A stretch of DNA of 64,000 nucleotides from CAYJFG01 sp964369405 (GCA_964369405.1 CAYJGB010000002.1:62001-126000); one strand, 5' to 3'. Shown: positions 26,501-35,916, counted from the first letter of the stretch. Notes: generated by a model from the sequence alone, not told the origin. Made by a program: numbers and translations.

Positions 26501-27124
26501 GCTATCTTTTATATTAACATCTAAATCATACATTTTTTCTTTATCATTTAGCCAACTTTCGGAAAATGGGTGCGAGATTAAAAAAGTATACAATTTTAGT
26601 ATAACGTCTTTTAATAATGTATCACTCTTAGCATTGGAAAACAAGTTCACAAAATTAACAAAGTTTTCAGAATCATCTGTATAAAGTTCTTCTATTACAC
26701 TTTCTAATGCTTCTGCCTTTAATATTTTTATTTCTGTTTCATCTGCAAGTCTATAGTCTACTGATACATCTAAATTATAAAAATTCTCTTTTATTAAGTC
26801 TTTACAAAAACTATGAATTGTGCTGATATTTGCACTGTTTAGTAATAGCTGTTGTCTTCTTAAATGTGAATTTAATGGGTCTTCATTAATTAATTGTTCA
26901 AGTTTATTTTGTATTCTTTCTTTCATTTCTTTAGCTGCCGCTCTAGTATATGTAACTACTAATAGTTTATTTGCATCAATTGGATTTTTATCATCAACTA
27001 TTCTTCGTATAACTCTCTCAACTAAAACTGCTGTTTTTCCTGAGCCTGCTGCTGCTGATATTAAAAGAGAACCGTTAACAGCTTCTATTGCATTTAATTG
27101 ATTTTCTGTCCATTGTACTGCCAT
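23576..27124 (-). CDS. addA: ATP-dependent helicase/nuclease subunit A
   Basis: AddA is the UvrD-like 3'-5' helicase and nuclease of the AddAB double-strand break repair complex, the Firmicute counterpart of RecBCD. In its 1182 residues are the Q motif plus Walker A SAAAGSGKTAVLVERV, Walker B-type VDEYQDANEIQ, the VKQSIYGFR motif, the TIHHSKGLEFP motif V region and VAMTRAREKLYV (motif VI). The C-terminal RecB-type nuclease domain carries LDYKTDKVKE with the catalytic Asp and Lys. It starts in the overlap TAATG with the addB stop, so the subunits are co-translated. Its 3' end overlaps the WYL gene. Confidence 0.97.
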   Translation of the reverse strand: MAVQWTENQLNAIEAVNGSLLISAAAGSGKTAVLVERVIRRIVDDKNPIDANKLLVVTYTRAAAKEMKERIQNKLEQLINEDPLNSHLRRQQLLLNSANISTIHSFCKDLIKENFYNLDVSVDYRLADETEIKILKAEALESVIEELYTDDSENFVNFVNLFSNAKSDTLLKDVILKLYTFLISHPFSESWLNDKEKMYDLDVNIKDSLWGIVILDYVRDAVDFCLHIAKYNHDIITQNMYLGDKLYDLINSDYEFINLLSTKLIGESFDEVGEYVKTFNAGRMSVSKEYKEDENKVKIQSKRDLLKKTVGKIQDIFAFTQDNFKEDNFRISPVVHYLFKAVKMFDNKFKELKKEKNVADFSDLEHWTLKLLVNETENGYEFTKSAETVSSRFVEVMVDEYQDANEIQDLIFRAVSNNAQNLFVVGDVKQSIYGFRQAMPEIFIRRKNSSSLYDKNLDNYPSKVILDKNFRSRNGVTGAVNFVFERIMSTKIGDIEYDEEEKLVCGATYDESSTADMNYHIISKGDSEENDNIIEARYIASIIKEKIKEKYQVNDKGTLRDVKYSDFCILLRSASSTANNYVQELSNLNIPSSSETTPSFLSAYEIMVMMNLLRIIDNPIQDIPLLSVMLSPLGGFTEDLIAQIRLLSPKSSLFVALQSSSKTTNKSLEFLDLLTKLRTLSVTTETSTLINIIYNETAFTSFVEVLSDGNTKLNNLRLLLEYAKSFEKAGYRGISSFVRYIDKIEEQQSDLQSRGKTSDDSDTVKIMTIHHSKGLEFPFCFIANSNRKIKSDKSDEVLLHNTLGVGLRKKDFELNCRYNTLPRMAISLEIEKESISEEIRVLYVAMTRAREKLYVISTHKDGKKYVLDMSAKIISYDKIHPYIVRSVTSLEEWITLCALLHKNGDKIRVDCNMTILDFYADYTEWNIKIIDGVEQKTDEEERESEDEKTNEYKNNEIIEQEKLNKIIARFSTEYKNQALTTIPVKVSASELAHKDFYKKFSFQSKPDFASKKKLTGAKKGTAIHTFMQFVDFDKYIKDEKSEIERLVKYGFITEEQSLVLDKEKIEKCLSSEVMKRLLKSSKTYREYRFTAKIKAGLVNTELTQPFFDEEIILQGAIDTAFVENDKLIILDYKTDKVKEIEELKVMYKKQLDLYKSAMEQCTGLEVLECIIYSFEHDKFIIV

Positions 27125-30100
27125 TATTCTCCCTGCCTCTCTTCTTTACTTAAAAAAGGTCCTTTTACTTTAACTATTTTTCTATATTTCATATTCTCGT
27201 TATGTCCACATACAGACTTATATTCACACCACATACACGCATCATATTTGTTTCCTTTTGCTGGCAATGCTTTAATTGAACCGTTTGTTAAGTCTTCTGC
27301 CATACTTAAAATCAGTTCATCTATCTTCTTAAAAATATTTTCCATTCCGTCTTGCGTTACAGTATAGTCACCACTATCTTTAATTGTAATTACAGGTTCA
27401 GTTGCTTCTATATCATTTTTCTTTGTTTTTTTAGGTTTTTCTTCTTTAAATGTTACTGGAATGTATACACCTTTTCCGTCATTTTCCATAGCTTTTATTA
27501 CTTCTAAATCATTTAAAATAAGCCCATTCATCTTGTACGTCTTTTCTTTTTCTGCATTGATTTTCTCTATCGACTGATTTACCTCTGCATTAACTGCTTG
27601 TGATGATGACGGCATATATAATACTCCTGCAGGTAAAACTTCATTATCATAAGTATTATTTTCATCATTTTTAATAGCATACAAATATATAAGCATTTGC
27701 AAATTAAGCCCAAAAAGCACATCTGATAAAACAAAAGTCTTATTACCAGTCTTGTAATCGACTATTCTAATATAAGATTTATTTTCATTTTTATAAATAT
27801 CTACCCTATCAACATAACCTTTAACCGATACTTTGACATTATCATTTTCTAATGTATACGGCGATATTTTACCACTTTCTCCAATTTTAAGCTCAAAATC
27901 AATAGGTGTAAACTTACTTTGAGATAACTCTTTTATAAGATGTTTCAAAAGCATAAACGAAGAGTTTTTCATTTTTTCAAGCATAAAAATATAACGCTTG
28001 CTTTTTTCTTCAGTCCCACCCAGATGAATTTTTATATATTCATTTAATATATCTGATAACAAATTATTAATATCTTCATCGCTACTACTACTAAGTTCAA
28101 CTACTGTTTTTTTTCTTAAAACTTGTTCCAATATGTAATGTATTAAGCTACCAAATTCAGCAGAATTTATTACCGCTTTATTTCTTTGACTAGCTCTAAT
28201 TCCATACCTACAAAAATACTCAAATTGACATAGATAAAACTTTTCGACTTGAGAAGCTGATAATTTCATATCTTTAGTATTAAATAATTCTTTAGATATT
28301 TTTTTATCTTGCAACTTAAATTCCTTTTTATTTAAATATCTGTTTATGGCTTCAAATTTTAATTTGTATCCAGTATTTTTTTCAAAATGTTCTTGGTATA
28401 GTTTTTGTGCGTTTATATCATCTTTTAAATTTTTAATTAACAATTCAAAGCCTTGTTCTTCGCACCATATATTTTCTAGCCAATTTTCATTGTCTGTTTT
28501 TACTTTAATTTTAGAGTTTAGCTTTAATATATCTTTAACTATAACAGATGGGTATACGCTCTCGCCTTTTAATGTTTCTCTATAATATGATATATACAAA
28601 TAATCACTAGGTGCTGACATAACATAATACGCTAAATATTTTTCTTGTAGTGTTAAGTATTCTACAGTTTCGTATAACGGTAAGTCTAGTGATAAAAGAA
28701 GCTTTCGCTCCGTATCAGAAAACACACCATTTGATGTTGGATTTAACGGAAATTGACCTTCTAAAGCACCAATTAAAAAAACCACTTTTGGCTTATTAAA
28801 TCTTATTCTATCTGCTGTACCAATAGTAATTTCATCAAGGCTACTAGGTATATTAAATATATCTGCTTTACTGATTACCAGTTTTAATAAATCTGCATAT
28901 CTCTTTGGTTTTAGGTATTCATTTTCCAGTATTAAAGACATCTTATTTAAAATTTCTACAAATATATCCCATAATCGTTCTTGTTCTTCTGAAATGCTGA
29001 TATAGTTATAACTTGTAAATTTATTTGTCATTCTTTTTAAATGTTTACAAACTTCAAAATCTTCAATTAGCTTATATAGCGCTTTAGATATTTCCAGCCC
29101 GTTTGTATCTGTGATTTTCTCTTTAAACTCTACTAGTGGCGTAATAATTTGCACTCTAATATTTTCTATCTTTTGTAGAGTTTCGTTATCTTTAGTAGTA
29201 AACTCATCAACATAACCACGTGGATTTGCTGTAAACTTAATTGTTAATCTATTGCCAGTTATCCCCCATACATATAAGTAATTTTCAAACAAAGATATTT
29301 CTTCTAATGTAAACTTATTAAGCCCACATTTTAAAAACTTTAATATGTTTTCAGCAGAAAATGATGATGTGACAATATCAAAAGCAGATAATGCAAAAAC
29401 TGCTAATGGTTCACTAGTTATTTCTTTTGATGTGTCCATAAAGTATGCTAATTTAAATTTATCAAAGACAGTATTAAGTATACCTTTGTAGTCTTCTAAA
29501 CTCCTACATACAACTGCTATATCTTTATAGCTGTAATCATACTCAATAATAAGTTTTTTAATTTGACACGCAATGCCATTTACTTCGTCATAAATGTCAC
29601 TATTTTCGATTATGCATATATTATTTACTTCTTCTTTATTTATTGGTGAATTTATTCTAAAAATACTTTCTTCTAAAGTTTTTAAGTCTTGGTTATTATA
29701 TCTATATTGTATGTTTAAATTGATATTTTTAAGCACATCTACTGAATTGTTTTTTGCTATTTCACTTATTAATAATTTAGTTTTTTTACACTCCATAAAT
29801 AGTTCATTACTAGAGCTAAATTCTGCATCATCTCCACATAATGCTACTGTAATCTTTTCAGATTGTATTAGTAATTGTTCTATTATGTTTCTCTCTTGTT
29901 TTGTAAATCCTGTGAAACCATCTACATATATTATATAATCTTTGAATATATCGTTATTTTTTAAAACTTCACACACTTTGCTAAGCTCGTCTAATGGGTC
30001 TAAGTAACTTCTTGCTACTAATGCATTGTAAACATCTATTATCGTTGTTGTTTCTCTTATTTTCTCTTTTAAAGTGTCGTCATTTATTTCTTTTATTTTA

Positions 30101-30519
30101 TCCATTAAATCTTCTGTGCTTACTTCACATAACTTGAATTCTCTTGCTGTTTTTAACATTAAATTAATAAATTCAGGTTTTTTAACTTGTCCTTTATATA
30201 TCGACAGCACATCTTGACACTCTTCTATTGCTAGGCTCATCAATATATTTTTAACTCCGTCATCTATAAAACTGCCTGAAATCATACCAATTTCTCTGTA
30301 CACAAAATCTGAAAGTCTTGAAAAGTTCAAAACACTCACTTTTTGAGAGTCAATTGCACCTAGATTGTTAAACATTGCTTTTTCCATTTCAAAAGAATTT
30401 TGCTCTGGAACTAAATATAATATTTTTCCATCTCTGCCGTTTTTAACTTCTTTTGTAATCTCTTTTATTATTGTTGTAGTTTTCCCACAACCACTTCTGC
30501 CTAATATAAATTGTAGCAT
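27124..30519 (-). CDS. addB: ATP-dependent helicase/nuclease subunit B
   Basis: AddB is the second subunit of AddAB; it supplies the Chi-scanning inactive helicase fold and the other nuclease. The 1131 residues open MLQFILGRSGCGKTT (Walker A), include the region RVDIYKNENK and IVDYKTGNK (nuclease motif), and bind a [4Fe-4S] cluster through one cysteine in FYLCQFEYFC and the C-terminal CMWCEYKSVCGH. The longest frame begins at GTG 30531, but GGTGGTG is the ribosome site for ATG 30519. The gene lies 63 bases after the spoIIR stop; a weak TATAAT (30550s) may serve as promoter. addA follows with a four-base stop/start overlap. Confidence 0.96.
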   Translation of the reverse strand: MLQFILGRSGCGKTTTIIKEITKEVKNGRDGKILYLVPEQNSFEMEKAMFNNLGAIDSQKVSVLNFSRLSDFVYREIGMISGSFIDDGVKNILMSLAIEECQDVLSIYKGQVKKPEFINLMLKTAREFKLCEVSTEDLMDKIKEINDDTLKEKIRETTTIIDVYNALVARSYLDPLDELSKVCEVLKNNDIFKDYIIYVDGFTGFTKQERNIIEQLLIQSEKITVALCGDDAEFSSSNELFMECKKTKLLISEIAKNNSVDVLKNINLNIQYRYNNQDLKTLEESIFRINSPINKEEVNNICIIENSDIYDEVNGIACQIKKLIIEYDYSYKDIAVVCRSLEDYKGILNTVFDKFKLAYFMDTSKEITSEPLAVFALSAFDIVTSSFSAENILKFLKCGLNKFTLEEISLFENYLYVWGITGNRLTIKFTANPRGYVDEFTTKDNETLQKIENIRVQIITPLVEFKEKITDTNGLEISKALYKLIEDFEVCKHLKRMTNKFTSYNYISISEEQERLWDIFVEILNKMSLILENEYLKPKRYADLLKLVISKADIFNIPSSLDEITIGTADRIRFNKPKVVFLIGALEGQFPLNPTSNGVFSDTERKLLLSLDLPLYETVEYLTLQEKYLAYYVMSAPSDYLYISYYRETLKGESVYPSVIVKDILKLNSKIKVKTDNENWLENIWCEEQGFELLIKNLKDDINAQKLYQEHFEKNTGYKLKFEAINRYLNKKEFKLQDKKISKELFNTKDMKLSASQVEKFYLCQFEYFCRYGIRASQRNKAVINSAEFGSLIHYILEQVLRKKTVVELSSSSDEDINNLLSDILNEYIKIHLGGTEEKSKRYIFMLEKMKNSSFMLLKHLIKELSQSKFTPIDFELKIGESGKISPYTLENDNVKVSVKGYVDRVDIYKNENKSYIRIVDYKTGNKTFVLSDVLFGLNLQMLIYLYAIKNDENNTYDNEVLPAGVLYMPSSSQAVNAEVNQSIEKINAEKEKTYKMNGLILNDLEVIKAMENDGKGVYIPVTFKEEKPKKTKKNDIEATEPVITIKDSGDYTVTQDGMENIFKKIDELILSMAEDLTNGSIKALPAKGNKYDACMWCEYKSVCGHNENMKYRKIVKVKGPFLSKEERQGE

Positions 30520-30582
30520 AATTTTCACCACCGTAATTTAATACATTTATTATACTACATTATATGTTCTATTTACAGTACA

Positions 30583-31200
30583 TTAAAAACTTTTTATAAA
30601 ATTTTCAACAGAATCAAAAATTTCAAACACTTTAAATTTTATTTCATATTCTGGTTCGTTTTCCACTATTTCCATTTGATTTTCATCAAGTACTTCTTCT
30701 AATTCTTCGTTGTTTTCAGCAGCTGGCAAACATACTGGTGGATACATTACACACCACCAATTTTCTCCCTCTCCAGAACCGATTAAAATCCTTAGTGCAT
30801 CATACTCACCTGGTGGCATTGCAAAGCCATCATAAATTCTTGTGTTAAAATATATTTTTTCTATCTCTACTTTAACATCGTAATCATATCCTTGTGAATA
30901 AATATACTCTTGTGCTAAATTTTCTATCTTACTTAAGTTTTTATCAACTACATTAATACTTTCTTCTTTTGAGTGACTTTCTAAAAACAAGTCTGATGTT
31001 TCTTCTAATAAATAATCACGTAAATTAATTTTTAATGTTTGGTCTTCTTGACTATTTGAATTTGCTAAAATATGAAGTCTTAATACTTCGTTTGAAATTT
31101 CTGCACACTGCGCCGATAAGTAAACTGATGAAAATAAAACAGAGAAGATAAATGTAAGTAATACTATTTTTGTGATGTGGAGTTTTAAAATTTTTTTCAT
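30583..31200 (-). CDS. spoIIR: Stage II sporulation protein R
   Basis: SpoIIR is made in the forespore under SigF, is secreted across the septum, and triggers SpoIIGA to process pro-SigE in the mother cell. The 205-residue protein has an N-terminal export signal (residues 1-30), LRLHILANSNSQEDQTLK (family signature) and GEGENWWCVMYPPVCLP. It is of ordinary length. ATG 31200 follows GAAAGGACAG, whose bases are also the 3' arm of a hairpin (31206-31250), so translation may be restricted. No sigma-F promoter could be identified in the 85 bases before it; it may be read from upstream of ispE or from a site I cannot see. Confidence 0.95.
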   Translation of the reverse strand: MKKILKLHITKIVLLTFIFSVLFSSVYLSAQCAEISNEVLRLHILANSNSQEDQTLKINLRDYLLEETSDLFLESHSKEESINVVDKNLSKIENLAQEYIYSQGYDYDVKVEIEKIYFNTRIYDGFAMPPGEYDALRILIGSGEGENWWCVMYPPVCLPAAENNEELEEVLDENQMEIVENEPEYEIKFKVFEIFDSVENFIKSF

Positions 31201-31205
31201 AAAAA

Positions 31206-31250
31206 AACTGTCCTTTCAAATTTGATAATTTGATTATGGACAGTTTTATA
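31206..31250 (-). terminator. Hairpin between ispE and spoIIR: terminator of ispE and possible block of the spoIIR ribosome site
   Basis: On the minus strand AAAACTGTCC and GGACAGTTTT pair (10 bp), with a smaller inner pairing CAAATT/AATTTG, and a T run follows the 3' arm. The GGA of the 3' arm is also the spoIIR Shine-Dalgarno. A single element can thus end ispE transcripts and mask the spoIIR start when read-through occurs. Confidence 0.65.
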
Positions 31251-31285
31251 ATTGATATTCAATTTTTAATTTTTATAAATTAAAA

Positions 31286-32161
31286 TTACTTAATTATTAT
31301 ACAACCTTTTTCTACAGGTTTTGCCAAAAACACTTCGTCATACTCTTTTTTTAGTGTATTAACACAATTTTTAGCAGTTTTTTCATCTGTAAAAATGCTG
31401 TAAACAGTAGAACCGCTCCCACTCATAGAAGCACCAATAGCACCCTGACTTAACATAATTTGTTTGATTTTATCTACTTCTGGTAATTGCATAACTTCTT
31501 CAAAGTCATTATACAAATTTTTAGAAAGGTTTATTATATCATCATTATCAATACATTTAGCAATTTTACTACTATGAACTTCTTGAGAGTATCCTTTTTT
31601 ATCTGATAATTCATAAGCTAATTTTGTTGATACATTAATATATGGTTTTGTTAAAACTACAAAACATTCTGGCATTGCTTTTAATTTTTTAAGTGTTGTC
31701 CCAATCCCTGTTGAAAGACTTGTACCACCAAATAAACAAAATGGAACATCAGCACCAATTTTTGAGCATATATCAAGCATTTCTACATTTGTAAGTGCAT
31801 TGTTAAAATATTCGTTGAGTGCGATTACTACACCTGCTGCATCTGTGCTACCACCAGCAAGCCCTGCTTGTGACGGTATATTTTTTATAAGTCTTATATT
31901 TACTAATACATCATCTCTGTTAATTTTTTCAAGATAATATTTAGCTGCTTTATACGCTGTATTACTGCTATCTGTAGGGATAACGGCATTATCACAAGTT
32001 AAGTTAATACCACTTTTACCCTCGATAACTTCTACAGTTATTTCATCATATAGCGACACTGTTTGCATTACCATATCTACAAAATGATAACCATCATCTC
32101 GCCTACCAGTGATGTTAAGAGTTAAATTTATCTTTGCCGGTGCTAACACATCAATTTTCAT
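31286..32161 (-). CDS. ispE: 4-diphosphocytidyl-2-C-methyl-D-erythritol kinase
   Basis: IspE phosphorylates CDP-ME in the MEP pathway. The GHMP kinase features are all present: LAPAKINLTLNI near the N-terminus, the phosphate loop PSQAGLAGGSTDAAGV and MSGSGSTVYSIF. I place the start at ATG 32161 (291 residues, MKIDVLAPAKIN, matching the family); an alternative ATG 32176 overlaps the aminotransferase stop (ATGA) but lacks a spaced ribosome site. It is the third gene of the lrp-aminotransferase-ispE operon. ispD and ispF are 19 kb away in a different operon, which is common for this pathway. Confidence 0.95.
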   Translation of the reverse strand: MKIDVLAPAKINLTLNITGRRDDGYHFVDMVMQTVSLYDEITVEVIEGKSGINLTCDNAVIPTDSSNTAYKAAKYYLEKINRDDVLVNIRLIKNIPSQAGLAGGSTDAAGVVIALNEYFNNALTNVEMLDICSKIGADVPFCLFGGTSLSTGIGTTLKKLKAMPECFVVLTKPYINVSTKLAYELSDKKGYSQEVHSSKIAKCIDNDDIINLSKNLYNDFEEVMQLPEVDKIKQIMLSQGAIGASMSGSGSTVYSIFTDEKTAKNCVNTLKKEYDEVFLAKPVEKGCIIIK

Positions 32162-32172
32162 AGATTGTCGCC

Positions 32173-33345
32173 TCATTCCAATTCATTAATAAATTCTTTA
32201 ATACGTTTGAGTGCTTCTGTAATATGGTTTATTGAGTACGAATATGAAACTCGAATAAATCCCTCTCCACTATCTCCAAAAGCGTTGCCTGGTACTACTG
32301 CTATACTTTTCTCTTTGATAAGTTTTACACAAAACTCCTCAGATGTAAGCCCTGTACTTTTAATGCAAGGAAAAACATAAAAAGCTCCTTTAGGCTCAAA
32401 GCAAGTAAGACCCATTTTATTAAGACTACCTACTAAAAATCTTCTTCTATAATCATACTCTTTTTTCATATGAGCTATATCTTCATCACCATTTCTAAGT
32501 GCTTCAATAGCTGCATATTGTGCTGTTGTTGGAGCACTCATAATAGCGAATTGATGTAGTTTTATCATTTGAGCAATAATTTCTTTAGGGCCTAATGAGT
32601 ACCCTAGTCGCCAACCTGTCATAGCATATGATTTTGAAAATCCATTTACTATAACTGTTCTTTCTTTCATACCATCAATCTCTGCTATTGATATATGACG
32701 ATTTTGACCATATGTAAGCTCGCTATATATTTCATCAGACAACACAAACAAGTTGTGCTTTATAATTACTTTTGCTATCTCTTCTAAATCTTCTTTTCGC
32801 ATAATCGCACCAGTAGGATTATTTGGAAATGGTAAAACTAAAAGTTTAGTTTTAGGTGTGATGTAACTTTCAAGTTCTTGTGCTGTAAGTCTAAACTCAT
32901 TTTCTACTTTTGTTTCTATAACAACTGGTGTTGCACCTGTCATCTGAGTAAGTGGCACATAACATACAAAACTAGGTTGAGGTATTAAAACTTCGTCACC
33001 TTTTTCTACAAGACATCGTAAACAAAGGTCTATAGCTTCTGAACCTCCTACAGTTACTACTACTTCTTCTTTATTATCATATTCTAAATTATATTTTCTG
33101 CTGTAAAACTTAGATATTTCTATGCATAAATCAGCAAAACCCTTATTAGGTGTATACCATGTTTTACCTTTCTCTAGCGAGTCTATGCCTGCTTGTCTTA
33201 TGTGCCATGGCGTTTTAAAATCAGGCTCACCTATACTTAACGATATAACATTTTCCATTTCGTTAGCTATATCAAAAAATTTTCTAATACCTGATGGTTT
33301 TACTTGTTGTACATTACTATTTAAAAACGGTTCATAATCTATCAC
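32173..33345 (-). CDS. PLP-dependent aminotransferase, class I/II
   Basis: 390 residues of aspartate aminotransferase fold type I. It has SIGEPDFKTPWHI, WYTPNKGFADL, TVGGSEAIDLCL, FPNNPTGAI, LSDEIYSELTYG, the PLP lysine in NGFSKSYAMTGWRLGY, and the carboxylate-binding Arg in EGFIRVSYSYS. These marks place it among aspartate/aromatic-type enzymes; the exact amino donor is not decidable. It follows an Lrp-type regulator with a four-base overlap (start GTG 33345 behind AAGGAG), so Lrp probably controls it in response to an amino acid. ispE follows. Confidence 0.92.
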   Translation of the reverse strand: MIDYEPFLNSNVQQVKPSGIRKFFDIANEMENVISLSIGEPDFKTPWHIRQAGIDSLEKGKTWYTPNKGFADLCIEISKFYSRKYNLEYDNKEEVVVTVGGSEAIDLCLRCLVEKGDEVLIPQPSFVCYVPLTQMTGATPVVIETKVENEFRLTAQELESYITPKTKLLVLPFPNNPTGAIMRKEDLEEIAKVIIKHNLFVLSDEIYSELTYGQNRHISIAEIDGMKERTVIVNGFSKSYAMTGWRLGYSLGPKEIIAQMIKLHQFAIMSAPTTAQYAAIEALRNGDEDIAHMKKEYDYRRRFLVGSLNKMGLTCFEPKGAFYVFPCIKSTGLTSEEFCVKLIKEKSIAVVPGNAFGDSGEGFIRVSYSYSINHITEALKRIKEFINELE

Positions 33346-33824
33346 AATATCATACTCCTTTTGTCTCCAGTAGACTCATTGTCATAAAAATTAATCCCAC
33401 TATCTTTATATCTTGACAATAAAAAGTGAGTTGCTGTTGATACAACTGCATCAATAGTAGATAGCTTTTTAGATACGAACATTGCAATTTCTTGAATTGT
33501 AGCACCTTTAACAAAAACTGCTAAGTCATAAGCACCAGCCATCAAGTACAAACTATCAACTTCTTCAAATCCCATTACAGTAGCTGCTATATTATCAAAA
33601 CCAGATTCTCTTTCTGGTGTTACTTTAAGTTCTATAAGTGCTGTTACTCCTGCATTCTCTACTTTTTCCCAGTTAACTATCGCTCTATATCCTTTAATAA
33701 TTTGCTTATCTTCATACTCTTTGATTTCTTTCTCAATTTCTCCACAAGGCTTATCAAGTATCATTGATAATTCTTCTGTGCTAAATTTTGAGTTCTCACT
33801 TAATAGTTTTAATAGTTCGTTCAT
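33342..33824 (-). CDS. Lrp/AsnC family transcriptional regulator
   Basis: 160 residues: an N-terminal winged helix (FSTEELSMILDKPCGEIEKEIKEYEDKQIIKGY) and a C-terminal RAM ligand-binding domain (TALIELKVTPERESGF ... AGAYDLAVFVKGATIQEI). Lrp-type proteins form octamers whose DNA binding is altered by amino acids. It is slightly longer than the usual 150 residues owing to a basic tail (GDKRSMIL). ATG 33824 is preceded by AGGAGTG. It heads an operon with the aminotransferase and ispE and most likely regulates its own promoter. Confidence 0.92.
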   Translation of the reverse strand: MNELLKLLSENSKFSTEELSMILDKPCGEIEKEIKEYEDKQIIKGYRAIVNWEKVENAGVTALIELKVTPERESGFDNIAATVMGFEEVDSLYLMAGAYDLAVFVKGATIQEIAMFVSKKLSTIDAVVSTATHFLLSRYKDSGINFYDNESTGDKRSMIL

Positions 33825-33857
33825 CTCTAAAACACTCCTATCTTAAATATTTTCTTA

Positions 33858-33886
33858 ATTATACTTCACTAATCTATAAATGTCTA
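33858..33886 (-). promoter_or_regulatory. Promoter of the lrp-aminotransferase-ispE operon
   Basis: On the minus strand TAGACA (33886-33881), N17, TATAAT (33863-33858). It lies in the 76-base gap after nadE. Confidence 0.7.
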
Positions 33887-33900
33887 TATATTACTAAGTA

Positions 33901-35805
33901 TTATTCTTCTTTTTCTAAATCTTCTAACCATATTTTGACACTAGCATCACTAGGCATTCTGAAATCTCCTCTAGGAGATAATGTAACTGTTCCTACTTTT
34001 GGTGCATCTGGCAGACAACTTCTTTTAAACTGTTGTGCAAAAAATCTCTTTAAAAATATTACTAGCCATTTTTTAATTGTTTTATCATCAAACTTATCTT
34101 TAAAAGCTACTTTTGCTAGTCTATAAATTTTTGATGGTTCAAATCCAAAACGCACTAAATAATATAAATAAAAGTCGTGTAAATCATATGGACCTACGAT
34201 TTCTTCAGTTTTTTGAGAAATTTCTCCATCTTTAGGTGGTAATAATTCTGGGCTTACTGGTGTGTTTAATATATCTATTAACACTTTTTTAAGTTCTCCA
34301 CTACTATTTTCTGCTTCGTAATTAGTTAAATATCTTACTAATGTTTTTGGTACTGAGGCATTGACTGCATACATTGACATATGGTCTCCGTTATATGTTG
34401 CAAATCCTAAGGCTAATTCTGATAAATCACCTGTACCTACAACTAGTGCATTATATTTGTTCGCTAAGTCCATTAATATTTGTGTTCTTTCTCTTGCTTG
34501 AGAGTTTTCATAAGTTACATCTAATATTTCTTTGTTATGATTAATATCGTCAAAATGAACATTTACAGCATTTGTTATATCAACATCTAAGAATGTAGTA
34601 TTATAAGTTTCTGCTAAAACTTGAGCATTACTCTTTGTTCTTTTAGTAGTACCAAAACATGGCATTGTAACTGTAATTATATTTTGAAGTGGTAATTTTA
34701 TCATATTAAAAGCATGTACTGTTACTATGAGTGCAAGTGTTGAGTCAAGCCCTCCTGAAAGACCTAGCACTACACTATTTATACCAGTGTGACTAAGCCT
34801 TGTTGCAAGTCCTGTTGCTTGCATTGTAAGAATTTCATAACATCTATTGTTTATATCTATTTTATCTTCTGGCACAAACGGGCTAGGTGAAACAAACCTT
34901 GTAAGGCTACATTCTTCTTGTTTCAAAGAAAAATACACTTCTTTAAATCCATCATTTTTCTTTGCAAATGTAGTCATTTTTCTGCGTTCAAGATTTATTT
35001 TTTGTATGTCTATCTCCGATATTACTGTATTAATATTATACCTTTTGCTCTCCTGTAAAACAGTACCGTTTTCACATATTAAATTGTGTGCTGAATATAT
35101 CATATCGGTTGTTGACTCTCCAAAACCTGCATCAGCATATAGATATGCACATACTAGTTTAGCAGATTGCATTTGTACTAACATTTTACGATAATTAGGC
35201 TTTCCAATAACTTCGTTGCTTGCTGATAAATTTACTATTACAGTCGCACCATTTTCTGCAAGTGCAATAGACGGAGAGTTTGCAACCCATAAATCTTCGC
35301 AAATTTCTACTCCTAAAACTAAGTCCTCCATGTTACTGCACTTAAACAAAACCTTCGGCGTTATTTTATATTCAATGTTATCAATTATAGTTGTGTCTTC
35401 ATATGCTCCTGATGTAAAGTGACGTGTTTCGTAAAACTCGCTATATGCTGGTATATTTTGCTTTGGTACTAGTCCTAAGATTTTTCCTCTATGAATAACT
35501 GCACCACAATTATATAAAGACATTCCACTATCTATTGGAAGCCCTACTACACTTACAATATCTAAATTTTTAATTGCATTAACAATATTTATTAGTTCAT
35601 TCTTAGCACTTACTAACAATGCTTTTTGTAAAAACAAATCTGAGCAAGTATATCCTGTTATCGAAAGCTCTGGAAACACAATCAATTTAACACCGTTATC
35701 ATATGCTTTTTTTATTTCAACAATTATATTTTCTGCATTAAACTTTGTATCTCCTACTCTTATAAGAGGTGTACTAGTTGCTACTTTTAAAAATCCATCT
35801 TTCAT
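33901..35805 (-). CDS. nadE: Glutamine-dependent NAD+ synthetase
   Basis: This 634-residue, two-domain enzyme makes NAD from deamido-NAD with glutamine as nitrogen donor. The N-terminal nitrilase-type glutaminase has the Glu in FPELSITGYTC, Lys in GLVPKQNIPAY and the nucleophile Cys in GVEICEDLW. The C-terminal synthetase has the PP-loop LGLSGGLDSTLALIV and GTGDLSELALGF. The longest frame runs to 35877, but GGAGG before ATG 35805 (MKDGFLKVATSTPLIRVGD) identifies the true start. The short NadE form lacking glutaminase is not this one. A consensus promoter lies just upstream. Confidence 0.96.
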   Translation of the reverse strand: MKDGFLKVATSTPLIRVGDTKFNAENIIVEIKKAYDNGVKLIVFPELSITGYTCSDLFLQKALLVSAKNELINIVNAIKNLDIVSVVGLPIDSGMSLYNCGAVIHRGKILGLVPKQNIPAYSEFYETRHFTSGAYEDTTIIDNIEYKITPKVLFKCSNMEDLVLGVEICEDLWVANSPSIALAENGATVIVNLSASNEVIGKPNYRKMLVQMQSAKLVCAYLYADAGFGESTTDMIYSAHNLICENGTVLQESKRYNINTVISEIDIQKINLERRKMTTFAKKNDGFKEVYFSLKQEECSLTRFVSPSPFVPEDKIDINNRCYEILTMQATGLATRLSHTGINSVVLGLSGGLDSTLALIVTVHAFNMIKLPLQNIITVTMPCFGTTKRTKSNAQVLAETYNTTFLDVDITNAVNVHFDDINHNKEILDVTYENSQARERTQILMDLANKYNALVVGTGDLSELALGFATYNGDHMSMYAVNASVPKTLVRYLTNYEAENSSGELKKVLIDILNTPVSPELLPPKDGEISQKTEEIVGPYDLHDFYLYYLVRFGFEPSKIYRLAKVAFKDKFDDKTIKKWLVIFLKRFFAQQFKRSCLPDAPKVGTVTLSPRGDFRMPSDASVKIWLEDLEKEE

Positions 35806-35848
35806 ATTAAAACCTCCGATAAAACTTTCATCATTATTGATTATGTTC

Positions 35849-35877
35849 AGTATAGTATACAAAATTTGAATTGTCAA
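35849..35877 (-). promoter_or_regulatory. Promoter of nadE
   Basis: On the minus strand TTGACA (35877-35872), N17, TATACT (35854-35849); a second overlapping TATACT lies five bases upstream. Confidence 0.78.
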
Positions 35878-35916
35878 ATTATATAATCTATCTTATTATA
35901 TTATACCCCTTATATA

